Assembly: GCA_009923895.1 (NCBI GenBank)
Contig: RFSP01000009.1
Location: 1 to 18,362 of the forward strand
DNA length: 18,362 nucleotides
Source: Betaproteobacteria bacterium
GTDB taxonomy: Bacteria; Pseudomonadota; Gammaproteobacteria; Burkholderiales; Burkholderiaceae_C
Direction: 5' to 3'
Part shown: in pieces, positions 1 to 8,035 of the stretch
Numbering within the stretch: position 1 is the stretch's first letter
Layout: each line of letters begins with the position of its first letter
Made by a program: the position numbers and the translations under genes
Notes under the pieces: model-generated
What the model saw: only the letters and a program-made list of their open reading frames with translations
Databases searched by the model: none
What the model was told of the DNA's origin: nothing

Positions 1-952
1 GCTGGCCTTCTTTGGTTTTTGAGGCCCTCATCTTGTCCAGAGCCAGCAGCGCCAATTTGTCAGAAGCGCTCGCCACCGCATGCGCTTGCAGCACCGTGGG
101 GCAGGCCAGCAGGCGATCCCATTGACGAGCGGATTCCTCCAGGCTCTCCAACTTGTAGATGTTGCGCTTGAGCGCACGCCCCACTTCGATCGCATTTACC
201 AAACCCTCTAAGACCGCCTGTCGGTGGGCTTGCCAAAGACGCTGGGCCTGCTGCAACGTGGCCTGTGCGGCGTGCAAGTCCACGTGGGGTGGGTCCTCCA
301 GGTGTGGGGGCCAGAGGACCGTTGTGAGAGGCAAGGACACGTGCCGTTTGAGATACCGCGCCAGTGACTCTGGGGTGTCTTTTTTTCGAGTTAGTGCATC
401 CAATAACAACGCAGTGGGGGCGCTGCCGGGCCCCAAGTGCTGACGCCAGTAGTCGGCAGCCACTTGTGTGCACCAGGCAGAGTCATCGTGCACCAGCTCC
501 ATCGCCACCGGCATGCGCGCTGAAAATGGAATGTCTGCCAGGGCCCTTCGACAAAATCCATGGATGGTGAAAATGGCGGCTTCATCGAACGAGGCCAACG
601 CAAGCTCCAAGCGCTTGATCAATGTGTCAGCCGTCTGCTGCGGTGGAGTGGAAGAGGTGCGCAACAGGTGCTGAATGAGCGTGCGTGTGAACGCGTCATC
701 GGTCGGGCCCGCGGGCCGGCGCAGGTGGGTCAGTGTGTCGAATATGCGCGATCGAATGCGATCCCGGAGCTCGGCGCTGGCGGCGTTGGTAAAAGTCACC
801 ACCAAAATGCGTTGAACCTCCAACCCGCGCTCAAGAAGCAACCTCAGATACAGACCGCACAGCGTCCAAGTTTTTCCCGTGCCCGCAGAGGCTTCCACCA
901 TCTGAAGCCGATCCAATGGGCAGCTCAGCAAGTCGAACGCAGGGGTGCTCAT
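1..952 (-). CDS. recB: RecBCD enzyme subunit RecB, N-terminal part (runs off the window)
   Basis: RecB is the 3'-5' SF1A helicase and nuclease subunit of RecBCD, which resects double-strand breaks for RecA loading. The first 317 codons are present and the reading frame leaves the window open. Seen: Walker A ASAGTGKT at residues 21-28 with K27 as the ATP-binding lysine, motif Ia VVTFTNAASAELRDRIR at about 51-67, and IFTIHGFCRRAL at about 128-138, the UvrD-like motif Ic. Motifs II to VI and the C-terminal nuclease domain lie outside the window. The ATG at 952-950 overlaps the recC stop codon by 4 bases (ATGA), so recC and recB are probably translationally coupled. The start gives the usual short RecB N-terminus before Walker A. 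Confidence 0.95.
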   Translation of the reverse strand, partial: MSTPAFDLLSCPLDRLQMVEASAGTGKTWTLCGLYLRLLLERGLEVQRILVVTFTNAASAELRDRIRSRIFDTLTHLRRPAGPTDDAFTRTLIQHLLRTSSTPPQQTADTLIKRLELALASFDEAAIFTIHGFCRRALADIPFSARMPVAMELVHDDSAWCTQVAADYWRQHLGPGSAPTALLLDALTRKKDTPESLARYLKRHVSLPLTTVLWPPHLEDPPHVDLHAAQATLQQAQRLWQAHRQAVLEGLVNAIEVGRALKRNIYKLESLEESARQWDRLLACPTVLQAHAVASASDKLALLALDKMRASKTKEGQ

Positions 953-3900
953 AGCGGGGTCAAATGCTCTAACAAAGGCCCGAGAAGACCACGGGCCAAG
1001 CGATCAAAGGCCGTCCAATGGGTGGGCAGTGGATCGCCGTGGCCACGCCAGGCCCACTGACAGGCCACGTCTTGCGACTCTGCGAATCGATGGTGGGGCG
1101 AGGCTTGCCACTCTTTTTGTGCGGCCCCGCGTTGGTGGCCCGCTTGAACATACGCCCAGGCTGATTTTGGAAAAAAGGGCAGCGGCTCGCGCAGCCCTTG
1201 CGCCATGACCTCCAGTGCAAATTGCAAGTGGATGTGCGGCGTGGCGCACGGCTGCAAGACAAAACCGCCCTCGCGGCCGATCCACCGCGTATGCAAATCC
1301 ATGCCTGGCGGGGGGCTGGCACAAAGCATGAGGTGGTGCCACCAGGCTTCTAGCTTGTCGATGACGCCAAAATCGTCATAGCGCCATCGAGTCCATCCAC
1401 TCTGACGCAGATCGTCCCAATGGCTTTGCAGCGCCCAAGGGTGCCCGTCCACTTCGGTGCTCCATGTCACGTCATGCGTGGTGAGGCAAGGCTGCGCGGT
1501 GAAGTCTGCCATGGACCGCACAAAGGCTCTCAAAGCGGGGAGCTCTTGCAAAAAAGCGGCCGTTCCCAGCGGCCCCGAAGGCGTCATGGGTTCGGCCATC
1601 ACGCGCTCGACCAAGGCGGTGTCGGCCATGTTCAACAGCTGGGCGGGTGAGTAAGCCTCAAGCAGCAGCTGGGCCCATCTGGTGGGCAAGCGCCGTTGGC
1701 TCGTGAGGGGCTCTTCATCTTGAAGATCCACGTGGCGTCTGGGCAATTGCAAACCGAGTCGCTGTTCCAAATAAAAACGCGCCGGGTGACGAAAGAAAGC
1801 CGACAGTTGATGAACGTGGAGTTGTCGCCATTGCGCCGGCACATCGGGGAGGGGCTGTATGAAAAACTTTGCCGATTCGCCGAACGAGAGTGCCGCGGTC
1901 TCGGCGTCATCGGTGCCGGTGCTGTCCTCGATGGCAGGGTCATCCATTCGTCTTTGCTCTGGGTCCGCTGGCACTGGGGCGTTGTGCTGCTGGCCACGCA
2001 GCCCTTCTCTGGCCTGCAGCGCCTGCGCATAGTCCGAACGAAAGCTCTGCAGTCGAGGGTCACCCGTCTGAGGCGAGAAGGCCGACTCACTGAAGGCTTG
2101 CAGGGGGTGCTCCACCAGCAATCGTGAACGCACGGCTGCGCGCGCTCGCGACTCACCGGTGGGTGCCAAGGCCGTCTCCAACAGTTCTGTCAACTCGCTC
2201 ACGAGGACCGAGGCGGGCAGCTCGGTGTTGTCACGCACGTGTCGACCGGTGTAGCTCAGGTGCAAGGTCTCTCGGGTGGCCAGGAGGGCATCGAGAAAGA
2301 GATTGCGTTCATCGAGACGCCGTTGCCGATCTCCAGGCTGAGGGGCCCGAGCCAGAAGATCGAATTCGGCCACCGGCGCTCCAGTGGGAAAAACGCCGTC
2401 GTTGAGATGGAGGATGCACACCACTTTGAAGGGCAGATTTCGCAAACTCGACATCGAGGTGAAGGTGACGGTGCCCTGCGGCACACCGCCACGAGCCGGC
2501 TCGTCCAACCATTGCCGAAGTCGATGGCTTATCACCTCCAAAGGCCACTCGGAGTTCGCCCCGGAGTGCGCCTCGGAGTGCGCCCCGGAGTGCGATATGA
2601 GACCTTCTGCCGTCCCACCAGCCGCTTTCAACTCTCGATCCAACCCATCCAAGGCCTGTTGCACTTCGGCCCATGATTCCAAATCTCTGTGTGCACCATC
2701 GGCCAGCCTGGACAAGGTCTCCCGAAGGGCCCCTGGCCATTCCTGCGCCGGGCGATGGCGGCACAGTGAGTCGCGAGACTGGGACAAGGCGTTCACAAAG
2801 CTCCACCATGCGCCCAGTGTGGTGGCTTCGGAGGTTGGCATGTGCCCAAGCGGCCAAGGGCCCAGCTCGGTCAGTCCCGCCGTGCTGTCCTGTGGCAAGG
2901 CAAGCTGCAAGAACAAGCTTTCCAAGCCGCTGTCGATGGTATGGCGAGCATCAGAGGGCAATCCCAGTTGATGCCGATGGTCGGCGTTCAGGCCCCAGTG
3001 CGTGCCCGTGTCTTGGAGCCAGGAGCGAATGCGCTCCAGGTCCTCACTCGACCAGCCAAAATGGCGTGACACGGGTTCTCGCTGGGCCAGCGCAAACAGG
3101 TCACTGACCGTCCAGCGAGAGGGCAAGAAGTCCAGCACCTGCATCAGCAATTGGGCATAGGGGTTGACCTGCGAGCGTCCCAATCCCGTGATGGTGTAGG
3201 GGATGTAACGCTCTGCAGGACAAGCGCCAAAGACCGCGTCAATCCAAGGTGCTGCTGCGGCCAGGTCTGGAAGCACCACAGCCACTTCGTCGAGCGCAGG
3301 TGGATGAGGCCTGCTGAACACATCGAGCAGACGGTCATGCAAAACTTCGAGTTCGCGCACCAGTGAGTGGCAGACATGCACTTCGATGCTGCGATCCCCG
3401 GGCTGCCATTGAAAGTTGAAGTCTTCGGGTGCGACCCAGTTCAAAATGGAGCTTTGCAGTTGGGCCAGCAGGGTGGGGGGCGTCGCTTCGAGCGCCGGAT
3501 CCACAAACTGTGCGTCGTCAAGCACCTGGTCTCCGCAAGCCTGCACCAGCAAGGACAATTGAGCTTGTGTCTGTTGGCCCCACGCGGCCAAGAGCGGGTG
3601 GCCCACTTCCATGTGCCGCAGTGCGGTCTGACCTTTGTGTGTGGCCAGCCAAGCCAATCTGCGCGTGTCCACCACGTCAAACCAGTATTCTTGGCACGGA
3701 TTGAGGGCATAAACCTCTACATCCATCCACAAGGCCAATGCTTGCAACACTTCCAAGTGCAAAGGCGGCATGGAGGGCAAGGCCATGACATGCACATGGG
3801 TGGGCAAACCCTCCGGTCGCTTGCCCGTCTCTGTGTGGTTCACGAGCTGGCGGGCAAAGATGCGGGCGGGATGTTCAGCGCCAAGCCCCAATTGCGCAGA

Positions 3901-4467
3901 CAGTCGGCGCCACAAGTCGGCTTGCCAGGCTTCGTCGTGCTGAGGGTCTTGCGAGGCCTTGAGGACCGTCTTGCCGCCCATCCACTGGGCACCCCATTCG
4001 GGCCTGAAGGTGGCGTAGGCTTCCATCAGCTGCGCCACTTGTTCGGCGAGCTGCAGTCGTGTGGTGGCATCAGACTCCGCCAGATAACCGGCCAGCCGGG
4101 GGTGATGCGCAGTCCAGGTGGGGTCCTCAAAGGCCGCCAAAATGCGCCAGCTCAGCGGCCCCGCGTCCAGCGGAGATTGGCCAGCGACTCCGCTGAGGTT
4201 TTGCGCCAGCAAAGTCCAAATCCACTGCGCCAGATAAGTGAAGTGAACTTGCGTGCAAATGCCCAAACCCTGGGCGATGTCCAAAGTCAGACGTCGTTGC
4301 ACCCCCGCACTGGGCACCACCACCGTGACCTCCTGCCACATTGAGGCAGTGGGTGCGTCTTCTTGCGTGGGATCTCGCGCAAGGTCTTCTTCGGTCGACG
4401 AGCGCAACGCCTCCACGAGCCGTGAGGACAGGGTCTCAAACCGATTGGAAAAATGGATGCGCAGCAT
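949..4467 (-). CDS. recC: RecBCD enzyme subunit RecC
   Basis: RecC is the non-catalytic scaffold subunit that splits the DNA strands and recognises Chi. The protein is 1172 residues, slightly longer than the roughly 1120 of E. coli RecC. Seen: the N-terminus MLRIHFSNRFETL matches the family opening, followed by the inactive helicase-like region (VVVPSAGVQRRLTLDIAQ near residue 50). A later segment around residues 655-720 (FTSMSSLRNLPFKVVCIL, LNDGVFP, DERNLFLDALL, LHLSYTGR) is typical of RecC. No Walker A lysine motif is visible, as expected for this subunit. It overlaps recB by 4 bases and starts 44 bases after the prpB stop. Residues 625-640 are a tandem-repeat linker, listed separately. No recD lies in the window; it would be expected beyond recB. 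Confidence 0.95.
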   Translation of the reverse strand: MLRIHFSNRFETLSSRLVEALRSSTEEDLARDPTQEDAPTASMWQEVTVVVPSAGVQRRLTLDIAQGLGICTQVHFTYLAQWIWTLLAQNLSGVAGQSPLDAGPLSWRILAAFEDPTWTAHHPRLAGYLAESDATTRLQLAEQVAQLMEAYATFRPEWGAQWMGGKTVLKASQDPQHDEAWQADLWRRLSAQLGLGAEHPARIFARQLVNHTETGKRPEGLPTHVHVMALPSMPPLHLEVLQALALWMDVEVYALNPCQEYWFDVVDTRRLAWLATHKGQTALRHMEVGHPLLAAWGQQTQAQLSLLVQACGDQVLDDAQFVDPALEATPPTLLAQLQSSILNWVAPEDFNFQWQPGDRSIEVHVCHSLVRELEVLHDRLLDVFSRPHPPALDEVAVVLPDLAAAAPWIDAVFGACPAERYIPYTITGLGRSQVNPYAQLLMQVLDFLPSRWTVSDLFALAQREPVSRHFGWSSEDLERIRSWLQDTGTHWGLNADHRHQLGLPSDARHTIDSGLESLFLQLALPQDSTAGLTELGPWPLGHMPTSEATTLGAWWSFVNALSQSRDSLCRHRPAQEWPGALRETLSRLADGAHRDLESWAEVQQALDGLDRELKAAGGTAEGLISHSGAHSEAHSGANSEWPLEVISHRLRQWLDEPARGGVPQGTVTFTSMSSLRNLPFKVVCILHLNDGVFPTGAPVAEFDLLARAPQPGDRQRRLDERNLFLDALLATRETLHLSYTGRHVRDNTELPASVLVSELTELLETALAPTGESRARAAVRSRLLVEHPLQAFSESAFSPQTGDPRLQSFRSDYAQALQAREGLRGQQHNAPVPADPEQRRMDDPAIEDSTGTDDAETAALSFGESAKFFIQPLPDVPAQWRQLHVHQLSAFFRHPARFYLEQRLGLQLPRRHVDLQDEEPLTSQRRLPTRWAQLLLEAYSPAQLLNMADTALVERVMAEPMTPSGPLGTAAFLQELPALRAFVRSMADFTAQPCLTTHDVTWSTEVDGHPWALQSHWDDLRQSGWTRWRYDDFGVIDKLEAWWHHLMLCASPPPGMDLHTRWIGREGGFVLQPCATPHIHLQFALEVMAQGLREPLPFFPKSAWAYVQAGHQRGAAQKEWQASPHHRFAESQDVACQWAWRGHGDPLPTHWTAFDRLARGLLGPLLEHLTPL
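2548..2595. repeat. Four tandem 12-bp units inside recC
   Basis: Four consecutive 12-bp units of the form C(T/C)CGGAGTGCGC run from 2548 to 2595, and the CTC and CCC versions alternate, giving a 24-bp super-unit present twice. The first and last units each differ at one further base. On the recC strand they encode SHSG-AHSE-AHSG-ANSE at residues 625-640. The array is in frame, so changes in unit number would keep recC open. It sits between the helicase-like core and the conserved FTSMSSLRNLPF region, probably in a surface linker. Confidence 0.9.
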
Positions 4468-4511
4468 GGGCTCAGCATGCCCTACCGGTGGCTCATGGGA
4501 TGAGCTGGGGG

Positions 4512-5402
4512 CTATTGACCCCTGGAGCGCGCATACAACTCATCCAGCCGTCGTTCGAATTCGTGATAGCCGATGCGATCGTACAACTCGGCTCGGGTTT
4601 GCATGAGCTCCACCACGCCTTCTTGGGTGCCGTCGCGGCGAATGGCCGTGAACACCTGCTCGGCAGCACGGTTCATGGCCCGGAAAGCCGACAAGGGGTA
4701 AAGCACCAGGCTCACTCCCGCATCGCGCAGGGCGTCAACGGTCTGCAGGGGTGTCAGCCCGAACTCGGTCATGTTGGCCAAGACCGGTCGCTGGGTACGG
4801 CGCGCAAAGTCGGTGTACATGGACAATTCGGTCACGGCCTCGGCAAAAATCATGTCAGCCCCCGCCTCGGCATACGCTTGGGCGCGGTCGAGCGTGGCAG
4901 ACAGACCTTCCACGGCCAACGCGTCGGTGCGGGCCATGATGACAAATTGATCGTCTGGCCGAGCATCCACGGCCGCCCGGATGCGATCCACCATCTCTTG
5001 TGTGCTGACCACGTCCTTGTTGGGCCGATGACCGCAGCGCTTGGCCCCCACCTGGTCTTCAATGTGCATGCCTGCCGCCCCAAACTTGGTGAGCGATTTC
5101 ACCGTGCGAGCGATGTTGAAAGCCGAGGCACCAAATCCCGTGTCCGCGTCCACCAGCAGCGGCGTATTGCACACGTCGGTGATGCGGCGCACATCGGTCA
5201 ACACATCATCCAGATTGGAAATGCCCAAGTCGGGCAAGCCCAGAGAGCCTGCAGCCACGCCCCCACCCGAAAGGTAAATGGCACGAAAGCCTGCGCGTTG
5301 GGCGAGCAGGGCATGGTGGGCGTTGATGGTGCCCACCACTTGCAGCGGCGACTCCTGCGCCAAAGCCGACCGAAAGGCTGCACCTGCGGATCCTGAGGCC
5401 AT
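4512..5402 (-). CDS. prpB: 2-methylisocitrate lyase
   Basis: PrpB splits 2-methylisocitrate into pyruvate and succinate, the last step of the methylcitrate cycle for propionate use in the cytoplasm. The 296-residue product has the same length as E. coli PrpB and resembles it throughout. Seen: the isocitrate-lyase-family signature KRCGH at residues 121-125 with catalytic C123, Mg-binding D85 and D87 in [10 protein letters not shown], the stretch [20 protein letters not shown] at about 43-62, and [19 protein letters not shown] sequence at 234-247. The start at 5402 is chosen because AGGAG lies 7 bases upstream and because the resulting N-terminus aligns with known PrpB; an open frame extends further but adds unrelated residues. 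The usual partners prpC, acnD and prpF are not adjacent. Confidence 0.95.
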   Translation of the reverse strand: MASGSAGAAFRSALAQESPLQVVGTINAHHALLAQRAGFRAIYLSGGGVAAGSLGLPDLGISNLDDVLTDVRRITDVCNTPLLVDADTGFGASAFNIARTVKSLTKFGAAGMHIEDQVGAKRCGHRPNKDVVSTQEMVDRIRAAVDARPDDQFVIMARTDALAVEGLSATLDRAQAYAEAGADMIFAEAVTELSMYTDFARRTQRPVLANMTEFGLTPLQTVDALRDAGVSLVLYPLSAFRAMNRAAEQVFTAIRRDGTQEGVVELMQTRAELYDRIGYHEFERRLDELYARSRGQ

Positions 5403-5423
5403 GGAAACTCCTGAAAACCAGTC

Positions 5424-5444
5424 CAACGATTTGCACAAACGTTG
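5424..5444. promoter_or_regulatory. Inverted repeat upstream of prpB, candidate operator
   Basis: An inverted repeat with arms CAACG(A)TTTG and CAAACGTTG, separated by CA, lies 22-42 bases upstream of the prpB start codon. The arms pair over 9 bases with one bulged A. Its position in the 5' leader or promoter of prpB suits a repressor or activator site. No convincing sigma-70 boxes could be placed around it, and the binding protein is unknown. Confidence 0.4.
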
Positions 5445-5543
5445 ACTGTAATCGCTTCCCGTGGCGCTGGGCGGCCTCGCGGCGCTGCGTGACCTCAACA
5501 CGCCGGATTCCCAAGGAGCGCACCCTTGATCTCAGGGCCGATC

Positions 5544-5565
5544 AGCGCTGTTGGAGCGCTGTTGG
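5544..5565. repeat. Tandem 11-bp direct repeat
   Basis: AGCGCTGTTGG occurs twice back to back, 27 bases before the start of the secreted-protein gene at 5593. Each copy contains the 6-bp palindrome AGCGCT. It may be a pair of binding half-sites or simply slippage; nothing else in the 5445-5592 stretch stands out apart from the AAGGAGAAG ribosome binding site at the end. Confidence 0.5.
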
Positions 5566-5592
5566 GCCCGTTGCCACCCAAGGAGAAGACCG

Positions 5593-6081
5593 ATGAAAAC
5601 CCTTGCTTCCAATGTCGGTGCCTGGACATGCGCCGTCCTGTGTGCCTTTACCGCGTTTGATTCCACATCGTGGGCCGCTGTGCCTGGGCAAACTGCTTTG
5701 GGTACGGCGAGCTTGTCGGGCGGTGCGTCCTATGAGGATTTGGTCGACATGCATCGCCAACGTCGGAAATTCAATCTGTGGGTGGTGACCGCGGCCTTGA
5801 AGTCAGGCGCCCACATGGCGGATGTGAAAGTCACCGTGCGAGATGCCCAGCAACGCATCGTCTTTGACAACACCCTTGAAGGACCTTGGCTGTTCCTTCA
5901 ATTGCCACGAGGCCGCTATGAAGTTCAGGCCCAGTGGGCAGATGAGACATTGCGCCAAGCCACCACCATCCATCCGGGCGACCACCACCAAACATTTTTC
6001 TATTTCAATGTGCCTGACCATGTGTCTCCGGACAACCGCAAGCCTTTTGCCACCAACCCCTACGGTGAGCCCGGCCAGTGA
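5593..6081 (+). CDS. Small secreted protein with carboxypeptidase-regulatory-like beta-sandwich
   Basis: A 162-residue protein. Seen: a signal peptide (MKTLASNVGAWTCAVLCAF and on to SWA) with likely cleavage after residue 28, then a mature domain of about 134 residues. Residues 50-130 have alternating hydrophobic strands and the segments VKVTVRDAQQRIVFDNTLEGPWLFLQLPRGRYEV in two parts, a pattern resembling carboxypeptidase regulatory-like or transthyretin-like beta-sandwiches. No catalytic motif is visible, so a structural, binding or envelope role is more likely than an enzymatic one. The start at 5593 has AGGAGAAG 4-11 bases upstream; a longer open frame from 5551 lacks this. It is divergent from prpB and its last 22 bases overlap the end of the convergent gene at 6060. 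Specific function unknown. Confidence 0.8.
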   Translation: MKTLASNVGAWTCAVLCAFTAFDSTSWAAVPGQTALGTASLSGGASYEDLVDMHRQRRKFNLWVVTAALKSGAHMADVKVTVRDAQQRIVFDNTLEGPWLFLQLPRGRYEVQAQWADETLRQATTIHPGDHHQTFFYFNVPDHVSPDNRKPFATNPYGEPGQ

Positions 6082-7025
6082 TGTTGTGCCGGTTCTGGCA
6101 TGGGCCATTGCCCCAAACGCATGACCTCTCGGCGCTTCATGTCCAGGTATTGCGTCCAGGAAATTTCGTGCAATTGCCGGGGAAATTGCTCGGTGGCGTC
6201 GAACCAGGTTCTTAGGCTCGCTTCCATTCGCAGATGCGGGGGCAGCGCCTGCTGTTGAAGCCAGGTTTCTACCGCCAGGTGGTAGCGCATGGCATTGCGC
6301 TCCAGCACGCCTCGCAGCCCTTCGACCCACAGCGGCTTGCCTTGCGCGTCACTGCCCATGATGCTGAACCCCACTTTGCCTCGGCCCAGAGTGGCCAAAT
6401 ACACCTGGAATGCCCAGCGCGCCGCGAGCCCGTAAGCCTGGCTGTAGGCCAATGCCACCAAGGTGTTCGATGAGTTCAAAGGCAGGGCCTCAATCTGCAG
6501 CCGATAGTCTTTGGTCCCCAAAGGTCCGTCGGGAGCTGCCAATTCCACCAACAAGTGGTTGGGCGTGTCATCCAACACACGGTAGTTGAACCGTATCCAA
6601 TACACCTCATCCAGTGGCAGATCAAACTTTCTCCCCATCCCTACCAACACCATCCCCGTCGATGTGGGGGGTGCCGGGTCGGAGGCGCGGCAGTATTTGA
6701 TGTTGAGATGAAGAATGAGGATTTGGCACCAGTCCTGCGACCGGGTGGTGACCTCTCGGACCAGTGAAAACGGTTGGTCCAGGGTGGTGAACACTTCGCC
6801 GCGGATCACGTCGTGCGTTTCACTCGACACCAGATAAATGGGGTGCTTGGCGGCCAGCACCGTGGACTGTTGACGCGCAGATTCAAACCGAGCCATCAAT
6901 TCAGTCTCTTGAGGCCGCGCGATGGCACCTTGGCAGGCCCATGTCCAAACCAGAACCCACACCGAACCCCGAACCCAGGTGATCACCCTCGTCCTACTAG
7001 CAGGCTCCCATGGTTCAGGTCTCAT
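6060..7025 (-). CDS. Exported protein of unknown function
   Basis: I do not recognise this family. From the ATG at 7025 the product is 321 residues. An in-frame GTG at 6986 gives 308 residues, sits just after AGGACGAGG, and makes a cleaner signal peptide (MITWVRGSVWVLVWTWACQGAIA, read in two parts) with an AIA cleavage site; it may be the true start. The mature part has an early segment TTLDQPFSLVREV followed by DWCQILILHLNIKYC, then beta-rich stretches (WIRFNYRVLDD, HLLVELAAPDGPLG, NTLVALAYSQAYG) and a helical C-terminus. The layout is loosely reminiscent of START/SRPBCC lipid-binding folds, which is a guess. Three cysteines lie in the mature region. Its 3' end overlaps the convergent small secreted gene by 22 bases. 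Confidence 0.75.
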   Translation of the reverse strand: MRPEPWEPASRTRVITWVRGSVWVLVWTWACQGAIARPQETELMARFESARQQSTVLAAKHPIYLVSSETHDVIRGEVFTTLDQPFSLVREVTTRSQDWCQILILHLNIKYCRASDPAPPTSTGMVLVGMGRKFDLPLDEVYWIRFNYRVLDDTPNHLLVELAAPDGPLGTKDYRLQIEALPLNSSNTLVALAYSQAYGLAARWAFQVYLATLGRGKVGFSIMGSDAQGKPLWVEGLRGVLERNAMRYHLAVETWLQQQALPPHLRMEASLRTWFDATEQFPRQLHEISWTQYLDMKRREVMRLGQWPMPEPAQHHWPGSP

Positions 7026-7109
7026 GGGGTGACCTTAGGGTCCTGCGCTCAGAGTGCGCTGCTCCGACGCAACGGGGGCGGAAATTGAGCCACGGGGGGC
7101 GTGCGGATC

Positions 7110-7121
7110 GGGCCATGGCCC
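7110..7121. repeat. 12-bp perfect palindrome
   Basis: GGGCCATGGCCC is a perfect palindrome in the 111-base gap between the exported-protein gene and the amidohydrolase. In a transcript from the catabolic operon it would follow the hairpin at 7130-7150. The gap holds no other gene. Confidence 0.5.
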
Positions 7122-7129
7122 CCACCCAT

Positions 7130-7150
7130 CCAACCCCTAAGGGGCGTTGG
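7130..7150 (-). terminator. GC-rich hairpin spanning the amidohydrolase stop codon
   Basis: CCAAC at 7130-7134 pairs with GTTGG at 7146-7150, and CCC pairs with GGG inside, leaving a small loop and a bulge. It covers the TAG stop of the amidohydrolase and could slow or end transcription of the catabolic operon. There is no run of T after it on the minus strand, so a classical Rho-independent terminator is not supported. Confidence 0.25.
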
Positions 7151-8030
7151 CGCGAGAGGGGTCTGGGATGCCCATGGGAAAAGGCCAATCAGAGCCAAAC
7201 AACACGTGGTCGGCACCAAAGACATCTTGCGCCAGCTTCATTGCTGACGGATGGTGGGCGATGCCGTCCACCCAAAACCGCCGCGCCGCTTGCAAAGGGC
7301 GTTCCTGATCTTGGGGGACATCGGGTCGGGTGGTCTCGAATCCGCGTTCCATGCGCCCGACCAATGAAGCAAAGATGCCCCCCGCATGAGCCAAGCAAAA
7401 GCGGATGGCGGGATAACGGCGGGGAACGCCTGCCATCACCAGATGGGCGGCAGCCACGCCCGTTTCATAAGGATTGCCCACCAGATTTTCAAGATAAAAA
7501 CGTGCCAATCGAGGGTCAGCACATGCCCCTGGGTGCATGAACACAAAGGTCTTGCGCTCGTTGAGAACCTCCCAAAGAGGCTCGTACACGGGGTCGGAAA
7601 GCACGATGCCTTCGTGCCCTCCAGCGGCAATGGCGACGCCTTCAAACCGAGGGTCGGCGGGCTGCTCCGCCCAGGCTTGCACCAACTGGGGGTGCTCCAT
7701 TGGCAAGTATTGCAGGGCCCCCAAGCGTCCATGGCTTTGCTCTGCGATGCTCGCCAGGCCGTCGTTGACGTATTGCATCCATGGGCTCGCGAGCTCCACT
7801 TCCAAGTGCTGCCGATACAAGGGGGGTGGGATGGAGACCCAGGATCGCTTCACGCCGTGACGATCCATCCAGTCGACAAGCCTGTGGGGGTGGAAAAGAT
7901 CTTTGACCGCCACCCGGTGACCGTCCAGAACCAGCACTTGCGCCTCTGCTTGCCATTGAACCCCCGGCATGGAGGCCAGACGATCGGGCTGGATGGGCGC
8001 CAGGTGCGTGTGAACGTCGATGTCAGTCAT
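7137..8030 (-). CDS. Amidohydrolase-2 family protein (ACMSD-like), shortened C-terminus
   Basis: A metal-dependent amidohydrolase-superfamily enzyme of the ACMSD/decarboxylase and hydrolase branch, which decarboxylates or hydrolyses ring-cleavage products and related acids. Seen: metal ligands H7 and H9 in DVHTH, H166 in FVFMHPG, H215 in LAHAGG and D281 in LFGSDWPF. The 297-residue protein ends only 16 residues after D281, whereas ACMSD-like enzymes (about 330 residues) normally carry a further helical tail of 30-40 residues that closes the barrel. Other frames after the stop do not supply it. The ATG at 8030 is chosen, 5 bases after the VOC gene stop; a TTG at 8039 would overlap that stop. 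It is the last gene of the minus-strand catabolic arm. Substrate unknown; activity could be impaired. Confidence 0.85.
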   Translation of the reverse strand: MTDIDVHTHLAPIQPDRLASMPGVQWQAEAQVLVLDGHRVAVKDLFHPHRLVDWMDRHGVKRSWVSIPPPLYRQHLEVELASPWMQYVNDGLASIAEQSHGRLGALQYLPMEHPQLVQAWAEQPADPRFEGVAIAAGGHEGIVLSDPVYEPLWEVLNERKTFVFMHPGACADPRLARFYLENLVGNPYETGVAAAHLVMAGVPRRYPAIRFCLAHAGGIFASLVGRMERGFETTRPDVPQDQERPLQAARRFWVDGIAHHPSAMKLAQDVFGADHVLFGSDWPFPMGIPDPSRANAP

Positions 8031-8035
8031 GAGCG

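Noticed and set aside
3367..5396. Long plus-strand open frames (3367-4344 and 4341-5396)
   Set aside because: They are antisense to recC and prpB, whose products match known families along their length; the antisense proteins show no motif.
5403..5501. Upstream extension of prpB to 5501
   Set aside because: The ATG at 5402 has AGGAG at good spacing and gives the same length as E. coli PrpB; the extra residues match nothing and cover the inverted repeat.
7020..7139. A frameshifted remainder of the amidohydrolase C-terminus
   Set aside because: Both other minus-strand frames after the stop give Gly/Pro/Arg-rich sequence without the expected helical tail, so a simple one-base indel does not restore it.
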